64,000 nucleotides of DNA. It comes from Crossiella sp. SN42. GTDB lineage: Bacteria > Actinomycetota > Actinomycetes > Mycobacteriales > Pseudonocardiaceae. Below, piece after piece: positions 33,650 through 41,297 of this stretch. Each line of letters opens with the position of its first letter. Positions within the stretch are counted from its first letter, which is position 1. The stretch covers positions 1 through 64,000 of the forward strand of contig NZ_JAMHIV010000005.1 of NCBI RefSeq assembly GCF_023897065.1, written 5' to 3'. Both the position numbers and the translations under genes were made by a program. The notes beneath the pieces are model-generated. The model searched no databases, was not told the DNA's origin, and was given only the letters and a program-made list of their open reading frames with translations.

Positions 33650-34465
33650 ATGGCGACCTTCGCAGTGCTGGGCGCGGTCGAGATGTGCTCGGGCGGTCAC
33701 CGGGTGGGCCTGGGCCACGCCAAGCAGCGCGTCGTGCTCGCGGCCCTGCTCATCGAGGCCAACCGCGCGGTCACCCGGTCCGAGCTGGCGGACCGGCTCT
33801 GGGGCCGGCGACCGCCGCCCGGCGGTCCCGGCGCCCTGTACTCCTACCTCTCCCGGCTGCGCGCGATCCTGGCCAGGGCGGGCGGCGCGTCGATCGAACG
33901 CGACGCGGGCGGCTACCGGCTCCGCGTCCCCGAACACGCGATCGACCTGCACCGCTTCCAGGACCTGCTCCCCCGTGCCCGCGCCGAGCGGGACGAACAC
34001 CGCGCGGTCACCCTGTTCGAGCAGGCTCTTTCCCTGTGGCGGGACGACTTCTGCGCCGGGATCGACCTGCCCTGGTTCAACGCCCGGCGCGAGGTCCTGC
34101 ACGCGCAACGGTTGCTCGCCCAGCTGGACCACGCGGACCTCGCCCTGCGCCAGGGCCGCCACGGCGAACTGCTGCCCGCGCTGGCCGGCCGGGCCGCGAG
34201 CCACCCCTTCGACGAACGCGCCGCCGAGCAGCTGATGATCGCCCTGTGCCAGTCCGGCAGACAGGCCGAGGCGCTGCGCTGCTTCGCCGCGCTGCGGACC
34301 CGGCTGGTCGAGGAGCTGGGCGTGGAACCCGGTGCGCCGCTGCGGCAACTGCACCGGCGAATCCTGTGCGGCCTCACTCCCCGGCCGACCGCCTGGGGCT
34401 GGCGCGGGCACACGGCCCACGCCAGTCCAGGCCGGTCAGCCGGTGTTCAGTCGCGGTTCCAGTAG
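33650..34465 (+). CDS. SARP-family transcriptional activator
   Basis: Short Streptomyces-antibiotic-regulatory-protein type activator (271 residues). OmpR-like winged helix at about 1-95 (VLGAVEMCSGGHRVGLGHAKQRVVLAALLIEANRAVTRSELADRLWG), then the bacterial transcriptional activation domain to about 245 (DLHRFQDLL ... VEELGVEPGAPLRQLHRRIL). No ATPase or TPR part, unlike the AfsR-type protein at 17 kb. SARPs bind direct heptamer repeats at promoters of secondary-metabolite genes; the target here is not evident. Its 3' end overlaps the convergent lectin gene by 19 nt. Confidence 0.9.
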   Translation: MATFAVLGAVEMCSGGHRVGLGHAKQRVVLAALLIEANRAVTRSELADRLWGRRPPPGGPGALYSYLSRLRAILARAGGASIERDAGGYRLRVPEHAIDLHRFQDLLPRARAERDEHRAVTLFEQALSLWRDDFCAGIDLPWFNARREVLHAQRLLAQLDHADLALRQGRHGELLPALAGRAASHPFDERAAEQLMIALCQSGRQAEALRCFAALRTRLVEELGVEPGAPLRQLHRRILCGLTPRPTAWGWRGHTAHASPGRSAGVQSRFQ

Positions 34466-34971
34466 GCGTTCTGCTGGCCCTGGCAGTCCCACTGCTCGGC
34501 CACCGCACCGTTGGCCTGGCTGGCCCCGGCGATCTGCAGGCACTTCCCGGTCAGCTCGTTGCGCAGGTAGGCGTAGCGGGGGTCGTCCTCCTTCAGGCGC
34601 AGCTCCCAGTAGGCCTCACGCTGACCCGCGCAGGTGTAGAGCTCGGCCCGCGCCCCGTTCGCCGAGCTCGGCCCGGCGATCTTGAGGCACTGCGCGGGGT
34701 GTTCCTTGTGCTGGATCCAGTAGACCGGGACCGTTCCGTTGTGGTGGTGCAGGTTGAAGATCCAGTACGCGGCGGGCTGGGCGGCGCAGTTCCACTGCTG
34801 GACCCTGGCCCCGTTGTGCCCGGTGTTGTTGGCGGTCTCCAGGCACTTCTGGCTGTGCAGGAACTTCAGGTGGGTAGTGATGGGCGCGGCCGCGCTGGCG
34901 GGCAACGCGACCGCGAGGAAAACGGTGACAACCGCGGCGATGGAGCAGGCGATCCTGCTGGTTACACGCAT
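34447..34971 (-). CDS. Secreted ricin B-type (CBM13) lectin
   Basis: Exported carbohydrate-binding protein of 174 residues. Signal peptide to about 27 (ALPASAAA), then one beta-trefoil with three repeats, each with a CLE/CLK/CLQ turn (QKCLETANN, AQCLKIAGPSSANGA, GKCLQIAGASQANGA) followed by a QW-type strand (QQWNC, ELYTC, EQWDC). There is no catalytic domain, so it works as a free lectin binding polysaccharide. Confidence 0.88.
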   Translation of the reverse strand: MRVTSRIACSIAAVVTVFLAVALPASAAAPITTHLKFLHSQKCLETANNTGHNGARVQQWNCAAQPAAYWIFNLHHHNGTVPVYWIQHKEHPAQCLKIAGPSSANGARAELYTCAGQREAYWELRLKEDDPRYAYLRNELTGKCLQIAGASQANGAVAEQWDCQGQQNAYWNRD

Positions 34972-35029
34972 GCCAGCACCGTGCCGCCCCCATCATGAGC
35001 GGTTCTTGAGGGAACTGGGAACCGTCAGC

Positions 35030-36259
35030 TCACCGCCGGGCCAGCTCCGCTTCGGCCACCTCGGCCTGCTGCCGCCGGAACGGCGCGGCCAGCGTGGGCA
35101 GGATGTGCGCCCGGTTGCGGATCAGCGCGCCGATGGCGAGCACCAGGTAGATCACGCACAGCACGTACCTGGCGGCCTGGCCGGGCAGCGCGAACTGCAC
35201 CGCGAACAGCCCGAGCAGGGTCCAGGCGGCCCAGCGCGGGAAGCGCAGTGCCAGCAGCGCGGCCACGCCCAGCACGGTCTGGGTGGCGGTGAGCAGGAAC
35301 TCCTCGATCTGCCGGGCGTCCAGCTGCAAACCGCCCGCGCCGCCACCGCCGAGCAGGTAGGCCACCGGCAGGCTGCCCACCAGCAGCGTCCACTGGTTGA
35401 CCTTGCTGGAGATCAGGGTGCCGATCGCGGCCGAGCCCTGCCCGCGCACCGCGAACAGGATGGCCACGATGAACTCCGGTGACTCCGAGGCCAGCGGTGC
35501 CAGCCACTGCACCAGCAGGAACTCGTCCACGCCCAACTGCCTGCCGGTGGCGATCAGGCCGTGCGCGAAGGGTTCCGCGCTGGCCAGGATGACCACCGCG
35601 GCGAAGGCGAACAGGCCGATCACCAGCGTCCGGCGGCCGCGGCGGGGCAGCGCGCCGATCACCGCGGCCGGGCCGACCAGGTGCGGCTCCTGCGCCTCGG
35701 ACCGGGAGACCTTCCACAGGTAGAAGCCGAAGAAGCCGAGCAGGGCGAAGCCGAGCAGCAGCGGGATCTGGCCGCTGACCGGGATCAGGAAGGCCACCAC
35801 CGAGGCGATGGCCAGGAAGCCCAGCTCGACCCGGTAACCGGACTCCAGCACCAGCTCCCGCACGCTGCGCCCGCTGCGGCGCTTGGCCACCACCAGCGCG
35901 ATCAGCACCACCACCGACCAGCCCAGGCCCAGCAGCAGCCGGTTGGAGCCGGTCATGTTGGCCGCGGCGTAGGCGACATAGGTCGGGTCGGATCCGGCGG
36001 TGTAGGCGAAGTAGAGGTCCACCACGTACTCCGGCAGCACCGCGATCACCGCCAGGATCGCGATGGCCAGCCCGCCGGAGATGTCGGCCTGCGCGGCCTC
36101 GGCGGCCCAGGCCAGCAGGAAGGAGGCGGCCACCACGGCCGCGCCGAAGAGCAGCAGCGCGGCGGGCGGCGGCAGGTGCGCCCCGGCCACGCGGGTGATC
36201 AGCGCGGGCAGCGTGAGCGAGACGCAGAGGGCGAGTGGCCGGACCAGCTTGCTGGGCAC
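35030..36259 (-). CDS. Sodium/calcium-exchanger-family cation transporter
   Basis: Membrane antiporter of 409 residues, about eleven helices, of the CaCA family. The two inverted alpha-repeats are visible: LAVIAVLPEYVVDLYFA near residue 85 and WLAPLASESPEFIVAILFAV near 275, each with the acidic residue that binds cations. GTG 36259 follows ggaaggaa. A manganese-type riboswitch lies in its leader, so Mn2+ export is the likely physiological role, although Ca2+ is classical for the family. Divergent from an ArsR-type metal sensor. Confidence 0.87.
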   Translation of the reverse strand: MPSKLVRPLALCVSLTLPALITRVAGAHLPPPAALLLFGAAVVAASFLLAWAAEAAQADISGGLAIAILAVIAVLPEYVVDLYFAYTAGSDPTYVAYAAANMTGSNRLLLGLGWSVVVLIALVVAKRRSGRSVRELVLESGYRVELGFLAIASVVAFLIPVSGQIPLLLGFALLGFFGFYLWKVSRSEAQEPHLVGPAAVIGALPRRGRRTLVIGLFAFAAVVILASAEPFAHGLIATGRQLGVDEFLLVQWLAPLASESPEFIVAILFAVRGQGSAAIGTLISSKVNQWTLLVGSLPVAYLLGGGGAGGLQLDARQIEEFLLTATQTVLGVAALLALRFPRWAAWTLLGLFAVQFALPGQAARYVLCVIYLVLAIGALIRNRAHILPTLAAPFRRQQAEVAEAELARR

Positions 36260-36335
36260 GGTGCGGGGTTCCTTCCCGGGCGGCGGACGGCCAGACCGGG
36301 TCTCCAGGGAGGCTCGGCCAGGCATGACTGCTTGG

Positions 36336-36433
36336 CCGAAGGTCTCGCCCACCGGCCGGAGCCGGTCCCGTCGCCGGAGGACACGGGGTCCTCAGCATGT
36401 CGACGTGCGGTGTTGCGGGCTACTCCCCTTCGG
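36336..36433 (-). promoter_or_regulatory. yybP-ykoY-type Mn2+ riboswitch
   Basis: In the leader of the exchanger gene, read on the minus strand: P1 is CCGAAGG paired perfectly with CCTTCGG. Its 5' strand is directly followed by GGAGTAGC and its 3' strand is preceded by GGGCGAGA, the two conserved metal-binding loop segments of yybP-ykoY RNAs. GTCGACATG sits between. After the aptamer a hairpin (CGGCCA/TGGCCG, 36315-36338) shares CGG with the 3' strand of P1, so the two are mutually exclusive and form a plausible expression switch. There is no T-run, so control may be translational or Rho-type. Confidence 0.78.
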
Positions 36434-36532
36434 AGTGCCCCCAGTGTCACATCATTTCGTCACCTGCGCAACTATCGAAACGAGGCGGCGAGCTGGCCGG
36501 TGCGCACGCGGTAGCGGAACAATGGCCGGGAC

Positions 36533-36901
36533 ATGCCGACATCGCCAGCACCCGCGGAGCCGCCGACCACCGGAGCGGCCACCGAACCGACCCCCGCCCA
36601 GCTGCGCTCGGGGGCGGAGACCTTCGCCCTGTTGGCCAGCCCGGTCCGCCTGCACCTGGTCTGGCTGATCACCCACGGCTCCTACGACGTGGGCACCCTG
36701 GCCGCCAGGGTCGGCATCGGCATCGCCACCGCCTCCCAGCACCTGAGCAAGCTGCGGCTGGCCGGGGTGATCTCCGGGCACCGGGACGGCCGCCGCCAGC
36801 TCTACACCGTGGACGACCCGCACGTGATCACGCTGATCCAGCAGATCTTCGACCACATCGCCCCCGACGGCACCCTGGCTCCCGACCCGCCGATGACCTG
36901 A
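36533..36901 (+). CDS. ArsR/SmtB-family metal-sensing repressor
   Basis: Winged-helix repressor of 122 residues: LASPVRLHLVWLITHG, VGTLAARVGIGIATASQHLSKLRLAGVI (recognition helix) and GRRQLYTVDD. The last helix has the D-x-H-x10-H arrangement (DPH...H) of the alpha-5 metal site in CzrA/NmtR; the fourth ligand of those proteins (H two residues on) is missing. It would sense Zn, Co, Ni or perhaps Mn. Divergent from the riboswitch-controlled cation exchanger, which is its natural target. Confidence 0.88.
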   Translation: MPTSPAPAEPPTTGAATEPTPAQLRSGAETFALLASPVRLHLVWLITHGSYDVGTLAARVGIGIATASQHLSKLRLAGVISGHRDGRRQLYTVDDPHVITLIQQIFDHIAPDGTLAPDPPMT

Positions 36902-37227
36902 GCCCGCCGTGGTTGTTCAGGGGTTGTTCAGAGTTTGTTGTCAGGCATTTCCGGCCCGGCAGCGCACAACCCCACTGGCGTAGACCGGTTACCGCGGTTC
37001 CCGGAAACCGCGGGGGTGGCCGGTCGGCGTCGCGGCCAGGCCGGTCACCCCGCCGCAACGTCGTTGGGGGTGACCCGTGCCGAACATGAGCCCGCACTGG
37101 CCGATCGTGTGCTCGCGCCTGCCGCCGTCCCCGGACCGGTCGGCCGAACGGGCGCAGCCGGCCGAGGAGGAGCAGGCGCAGACCCTGGACCGGAGCGAGC
37201 CACCGCCGTCGGGATAGATTCGCGCCC
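36902..37227 (+). other. Intergenic region, possible 46-residue ORF
   Basis: 326 nt without a convincing gene. It begins with direct repeats of gttgttcag (about 36910-36930), possibly an operator. A small frame from GTG 37077 to 37217 would give a Pro/Glu-rich 46-residue peptide preceded by gggggtga. I cannot tell whether it is expressed. Confidence 0.3.
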
Positions 37228-37617
37228 ATGACTACCGAGGCGTCCCTGGTGGGGCGGTGGCGGCTGGACTGGTACCGCGAGCTGGACGCGGCCACCGGCG
37301 AGAAGATCAGCGACCCGTTCGGCGCCAGCCCCAACGGCCGCCTGCTCTACACCGCCCGCGGCCACATGTCGGTGCACCTGGCTCGCACCGACGGCCAGAC
37401 CCACGGCGTGGACTACTACTTCGGCTACACCGGCAGCTACACGCTGGACGGGGACTTCGTGGTGCACCAGCTGGAGATCAGCTCGCACCCGGACCTCACC
37501 GGGGCGCAGCAGCGGCGGGCAGTGCGCTTCGAGGGCGACCGGCTCACGCTGAGCACGCCGGAGTACGAGGTCGAGGGCCGCAAGCGGGTGGCCGCGCTGA
37601 GCTGGGTGCGCGCCTGA
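37228..37617 (+). CDS. Lipocalin-like domain protein
   Basis: Small beta-barrel protein of 129 residues of the lipocalin-like type: SLVGRWRLDWYRE at the start, SPNGRLLYTARGHMSVHLAR, DYYFGYTGSYTLDGDFVVHQLE and a final SWVRA. Soluble, no signal peptide. The family often occurs as a stand-alone ligand-binding or cyclase-like protein. Downstream is a strong bidirectional terminator. Confidence 0.83.
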   Translation: MTTEASLVGRWRLDWYRELDAATGEKISDPFGASPNGRLLYTARGHMSVHLARTDGQTHGVDYYFGYTGSYTLDGDFVVHQLEISSHPDLTGAQQRRAVRFEGDRLTLSTPEYEVEGRKRVAALSWVRA

Positions 37618-37642
37618 GGGCCGGCGGGCGTTCGAACGGGAA

Positions 37643-37672
37643 CCGGCCCGCGACCGAGTGGTCGCGGGCCGG
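37643..37672. terminator. Bidirectional terminator
   Basis: A 12-bp perfect stem (ccggcccgcgac and complement) with a 6-nt loop, between the convergent lipocalin-like and secreted-protein genes. Confidence 0.8.
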
Positions 37673-37693
37673 GTCAGCCGTTGTGCCGGCGAG

Positions 37694-38026
37694 TCAGTAG
37701 GCGACGACCCACGCCTTGGTCACGTGGCAGCCGTTGGGCTGGCCGTCGACCCGGGAGACCGGGCCCCAGGAGCCCTCGCGCTTCTCCACCAGGGGACCGT
37801 TGATGTTCCTGGTGTAGGGCCAGTGCGCCATGTTGCACTCGACCACGACGCGGTAGGTGCCGAAGCCCGAGTCGCAGGTGCCCTCACCGAAGTTGGCGGC
37901 CTGGTCGGCGTTGGCGTGGCAGTCCCACACGTCGGCCCGCGCGGGGGTGGCGTCCAGCACGAGCGTGCCCGACACGGCCGCGGTGACCACTGCCGCGCTC
38001 ACGAGCATCTTCCTGACCAGCTGCAT
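37694..38026 (-). CDS. Small secreted protein, unknown function
   Basis: Exported protein of 110 residues. Signal peptide to about 31 (ATPARA), then a mature part of about 79 residues with four Cys (WDCHANAD, GTCDSG, VECNMAHW, GCHVTK) that may form two disulfides. I do not recognise the family; size, disulfides and export recall small actinomycete inhibitors or cell-wall-associated proteins. Confidence 0.75.
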   Translation of the reverse strand: MQLVRKMLVSAAVVTAAVSGTLVLDATPARADVWDCHANADQAANFGEGTCDSGFGTYRVVVECNMAHWPYTRNINGPLVEKREGSWGPVSRVDGQPNGCHVTKAWVVAY

Positions 38027-38132
38027 TCTGTTCCGTCCTTCTCGACGATCCGGTGATCACGGAGGTTAGGGGCAGGCGGCCACTTGGAGCAGTGGTTTCA
38101 ACCAGGGCCGAAACCCCGTGCTGCTGGGCCGG

Positions 38133-39308
38133 TCAGGACCGCAGCTCCGCGATGGCGGTAACCGGCTTGCCTGCCAGGGTCTGCGCCACCACCCGGTCGA
38201 CCAGCGGCAGCCGGGAGGCCCGCAGCGCCAGGCGGCGCAGCCGCAGCCGGGTCGGCGACTCGGGCAGGAACCAGCGCGCCCCGGACCGCGCGACCTGCTG
38301 CTTCTCCTCGGCCACCGGCCGCCACCGCCGCTCGTACGCCGCCAGCGCGTCCTCGATCCTCGGCGCCTGATCGAGTTGGTGGGCCAGCAGGTACGCCCCG
38401 GCGATGCCCAGCGACGCGCCCTGCCCGGCCAGCAGCGAGACCGCGTAGCAGGCGTCGCCGACCAGCACGACCCGTCCCCGGTGCCAGCTGGGCAGCTCGA
38501 CCTGCGCGACCTGGTCGTAGTAGATCTCCGCCGCCGGTGGGCAGTTCTCCAGCGCGGCAGGGGCCAGCCAGCTCAGCCCGCCGTAGTTCTCCCGCAGCGC
38601 GGCCCGGACGTCCTCAGGCAGCGCCGGATCCGGTGCGCGGTGCACGGTGAAGGCGGCGATCCGGTTGTCCCGCAACGCGTACAGGCCCAGCTGCCGGCCC
38701 ATGGTGTCGGTCAGGTTGAACCGGCCGCCCAGTGCCGCGTGCAGCCGCGGCGCCTCGAACTGGAAGGCCGCGGTGTGGAAACCCAGGTAGCGCAGGAACT
38801 TCCGCTCCTCGCCGAAGACCAGCCCGCGCACCGTGGAATGGATCCCGTCCGCGCCGACCAGCAGGTCAGCCGCCAACTCGGTGCCGTCGGCCAGGGTCAC
38901 CAGCACCCCGTCACCGCGGTCGGCGACCCCGGTCAGGGCCGCGCCGAAGCGCAGGTCCACTGTGGACGGCAGGTGTTCGCGCAGCACCCGTTCCAGGTCG
39001 GGCCGCATGATGCTGAGCAGCCGTCCGCGCAACGACCTGGCGAACTGCCGGTACTGCACGGCGGCCCGGCGACGACCGCGCTCATCGAACAGGGCGGCCT
39101 CCTCGACGAAGTAGGCCACCTGCTCGATCGCGGGCAGCAGCCCCATCTTCTCCACCGCGTCGTAGCCCGCGCCGAAGAAGTCGATCATGTATCCCTGGGC
39201 GCGCGGACCGGCAGCCCGTTCCAGCAGCACCACCTCCGCGCCGAGCCGGGCCAGCTGGTTCGCCAGCGCGAGTCCGGCGATCCCGGCCCCGCAGACCACT
39301 ACCCTCAT
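38133..39308 (-). CDS. FAD-dependent monooxygenase
   Basis: Flavoprotein aromatic hydroxylase-type enzyme of 391 residues. The FAD-binding motif is VVVCGAGIAGLALANQLARLG at the N-terminus, the DG-type motif DLLVGADGIHSTVRG is near 160, and the second FAD motif GRVVLVGDACYAVSLLAGQGASLG is near 285. Typical role: NAD(P)H-dependent oxygenation of an antibiotic or aromatic compound (as in tetracycline destructases and PHBH-like enzymes). ATG 39308 has ggagga upstream. The TetR gene ends 17 nt upstream on the same strand, so the two form one operon, probably with self-repression. Confidence 0.9.
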   Translation of the reverse strand: MRVVVCGAGIAGLALANQLARLGAEVVLLERAAGPRAQGYMIDFFGAGYDAVEKMGLLPAIEQVAYFVEEAALFDERGRRRAAVQYRQFARSLRGRLLSIMRPDLERVLREHLPSTVDLRFGAALTGVADRGDGVLVTLADGTELAADLLVGADGIHSTVRGLVFGEERKFLRYLGFHTAAFQFEAPRLHAALGGRFNLTDTMGRQLGLYALRDNRIAAFTVHRAPDPALPEDVRAALRENYGGLSWLAPAALENCPPAAEIYYDQVAQVELPSWHRGRVVLVGDACYAVSLLAGQGASLGIAGAYLLAHQLDQAPRIEDALAAYERRWRPVAEEKQQVARSGARWFLPESPTRLRLRRLALRASRLPLVDRVVAQTLAGKPVTAIAELRS

Positions 39309-39325
39309 CCCGTCCTCCACCCGGA

Positions 39326-39880
39326 TCAGCCCGCGACCAGGCGGCGCAGGACAGCGGTCGTGTCCAGCCCGGCGCCCAGGCCCCGGTGCAGCAGCAAGCC
39401 GTCGATGGTGGCCGCCAGCACGGCGGCGGTCTCCCACGGCTCGGGCACCCCGAGCCCGGCCAGCCACTCCCCCAGCCGCTGCCGGAACCCGTCCAGCACC
39501 GCGCCGATCTCCCGGTGCAGCTCCTCGTCCCTGGTCGCGGCCAGGAACGCCTCGACGAACAGCAGCGACAGCGGATCGGTGCCGGTGTGCTCGCCGACCG
39601 AGGCCACCAGCGCGTCCACCGCATCGGCCGGGGTGCGCGCGGTGGCCAGCACCGCATCCAGCCCGGCCAGCAGCTGTCCCATCGCGCCGACCGCGGCCTC
39701 CCGCAGCAGCGCCTGCACGGCCGGGAAGTGGTAGTGCACCACGCTCGGCGTGACCCCGGCCCGCTCGGCCAGCACCCTGGTGCTCACCGCGGTCCAGCCA
39801 CGTTCCGGGATCAGCTCGACCGCCGCGCTGAGCAGCCGTTCCCGCGCCTCACGGCCCCTGGCCGCCGCGGTGTTCGCCAT
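39326..39880 (-). CDS. TetR-family repressor
   Basis: Repressor of 184 residues: LLSAAVELIPERGWTAVSTRVLAERAGVTPSVVHYHFPAVQALL holds the helix-turn-helix. First gene of an operon with the FAD monooxygenase. A perfect 16-bp palindrome 15 nt upstream of the ATG is its likely operator, so a substrate of the monooxygenase may be the inducer. Confidence 0.9.
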   Translation of the reverse strand: MANTAAARGREARERLLSAAVELIPERGWTAVSTRVLAERAGVTPSVVHYHFPAVQALLREAAVGAMGQLLAGLDAVLATARTPADAVDALVASVGEHTGTDPLSLLFVEAFLAATRDEELHREIGAVLDGFRQRLGEWLAGLGVPEPWETAAVLAATIDGLLLHRGLGAGLDTTAVLRRLVAG

Positions 39881-39894
39881 CGTTGACCACCTTT

Positions 39895-39910
39895 CAGGGC
39901 GATCGCCCTG
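39895..39910. promoter_or_regulatory. Palindromic operator upstream of tetR-monooxygenase operon
   Basis: cagggcgatcgccctg, a perfect 16-bp palindrome, 14 nt before the TetR start codon. Confidence 0.65.
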
Positions 39911-39933
39911 TACGACTGCCCTGACAGTAGCAG

Positions 39934-40809
39934 CTAGTGCTGGAAGCGGTCGATGACGTGGTCGCGGAAGCGCTGGGCGGCGACGGAGAGGTAGCTGTCC
40001 TGCCGCCAGGCCAGGCTCAGCACCCGGCGGCAGTCCGGCTCGTCCACCGTCAGCCAGGCGACGTTGGCGTGGATGTCGATCCGGCGACCGAAGGAGGGCA
40101 CCAGCCCAATGCCCAGCCCGGCGCCGATGAGGTGGAACAGCCCCTCGGGCTCATCGCTCTGGCACACGATGTCCAGCTCCAGCCCGGCTTTGGCGAACAG
40201 CCGCTCGGCCAGGGCGCGCGGCCAGTAGCCGGGGCGGGTGGTGATGAACGGTTCGCCCGCCAGGTCGGCGATGCGCACCCGCTCGCGCCCGGCCAGCCGG
40301 TGCCCGGCCGGCACGCACAGCAGCACCGGCTCGTCCAGCAGCACCTGAGCGCGGATGTCGTTGCCGGGCAAGGGTTGCGAGCCGATGCACAGGTCGACCT
40401 CACCCTCGCGCAGCTGGGCCGCCATGTCCCCGGCCGTGGACTGGAACAGCCGCACGTCCACCAGCGGGTGCTCGGCGACGAAGCTCTGGATCACCGCCGA
40501 CAGCGGCAGCAGGGTCTCGGTGGCCACCGCGAGGATGCCGCGTTCCAGCCCGGCGGCGTCGGCCAGCTCCCGGCGGGCGTCGTCGAGCTCGGCCAGCGCC
40601 CGGTCGACCCGGCGCAGGAAGGCCGCGCCGAAGCGGTTGAGCCGGATCCGCCGCCCGTGCCGGTCGAACAGCGGCACGCCCAGGTCCTCCTCCAGCCGGG
40701 CCAGGGTGCGGCTGAGCGAGGGCTGCGCGATCCGGAGCTGCTCGGCGGCCCGGCCGACGTGCTCCAGCCGGGCGAGCACCTGGAAGTAGCGGAGTGCCAG
40801 AAGATCCAC
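39934..40809 (-). CDS. LysR-family transcriptional regulator
   Basis: Regulator of 291 residues: N-terminal helix-turn-helix (LRYFQVLARLEHVGRAAEQLRIAQPSLSRTLARLE), then a periplasmic-binding-like co-inducer domain. GTG 40809. Divergent from the small membrane protein/multicopper oxidase operon, its probable target, across an 80-bp AT-richer gap. Confidence 0.92.
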   Translation of the reverse strand: MDLLALRYFQVLARLEHVGRAAEQLRIAQPSLSRTLARLEEDLGVPLFDRHGRRIRLNRFGAAFLRRVDRALAELDDARRELADAAGLERGILAVATETLLPLSAVIQSFVAEHPLVDVRLFQSTAGDMAAQLREGEVDLCIGSQPLPGNDIRAQVLLDEPVLLCVPAGHRLAGRERVRIADLAGEPFITTRPGYWPRALAERLFAKAGLELDIVCQSDEPEGLFHLIGAGLGIGLVPSFGRRIDIHANVAWLTVDEPDCRRVLSLAWRQDSYLSVAAQRFRDHVIDRFQH

Positions 40810-40889
40810 TGCTGATGCCTGTTCTGTTATGAGCAGATAACGAATCTTGTCTTGGACAGCATAAGGCGGCGGATCTTAACTTCGAGCAC

Positions 40890-41297
40890 GTGAACGCAAC
40901 CGTGACTACGCCGAGCCGGCTGGCGATCGGGGCGCTGCGGGTGAGCCGGACGCTGGTGAGCGCGCACGCCGTGGCGATCATCGGCCAGCCGGTGTTCGCC
41001 GGCGGCTACCTGAGCGGGGACTACGACATGCTCTGGCTGCACCGCTGGGGCGCCGACACCGTGTCCTACCTCAGCTACGCGCAGCTCCTGGCCACCCTGG
41101 TGCTGTGGCTGGCGCACGGGCCGCGCTGGCTGTTCTGGGTCAGCCTGCTCACCGCCGCCGGGGAGACCGGGCAGTACTTCGCCGGCCTGTTCGGCGCGCT
41201 CGACCTGCACATCCCGCTCGGCGTCGCCCTGGTCACCGCGATGGCGCTGACCACGATCGCGGTCTGGCGGCCGGTCCAGTGGCAGGCGGCCCGATGA
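40890..41297 (+). CDS. Small four-helix membrane protein
   Basis: Hydrophobic protein of 135 residues with four likely helices (LVSAHAVAIIGQPVFAGGYL; SYLSYAQLLATLVLWLA; WLFWVSLLTAAGETGQYFAGLFG; IPLGVALVTAMALTTIAVW). No family recognised. Its stop overlaps the ATG of the multicopper oxidase by 4 nt, so it is translated with it and may serve in electron transfer or copper delivery at the membrane. Confidence 0.78.
   Translation: MNATVTTPSRLAIGALRVSRTLVSAHAVAIIGQPVFAGGYLSGDYDMLWLHRWGADTVSYLSYAQLLATLVLWLAHGPRWLFWVSLLTAAGETGQYFAGLFGALDLHIPLGVALVTAMALTTIAVWRPVQWQAAR

Noticed and set aside
36935-37231. 98-codon plus-strand frame before the lipocalin-like gene
   Set aside because: No RBS, Arg/Gly/Pro-rich, no domain; a shorter alternative frame is noted only as a possibility.
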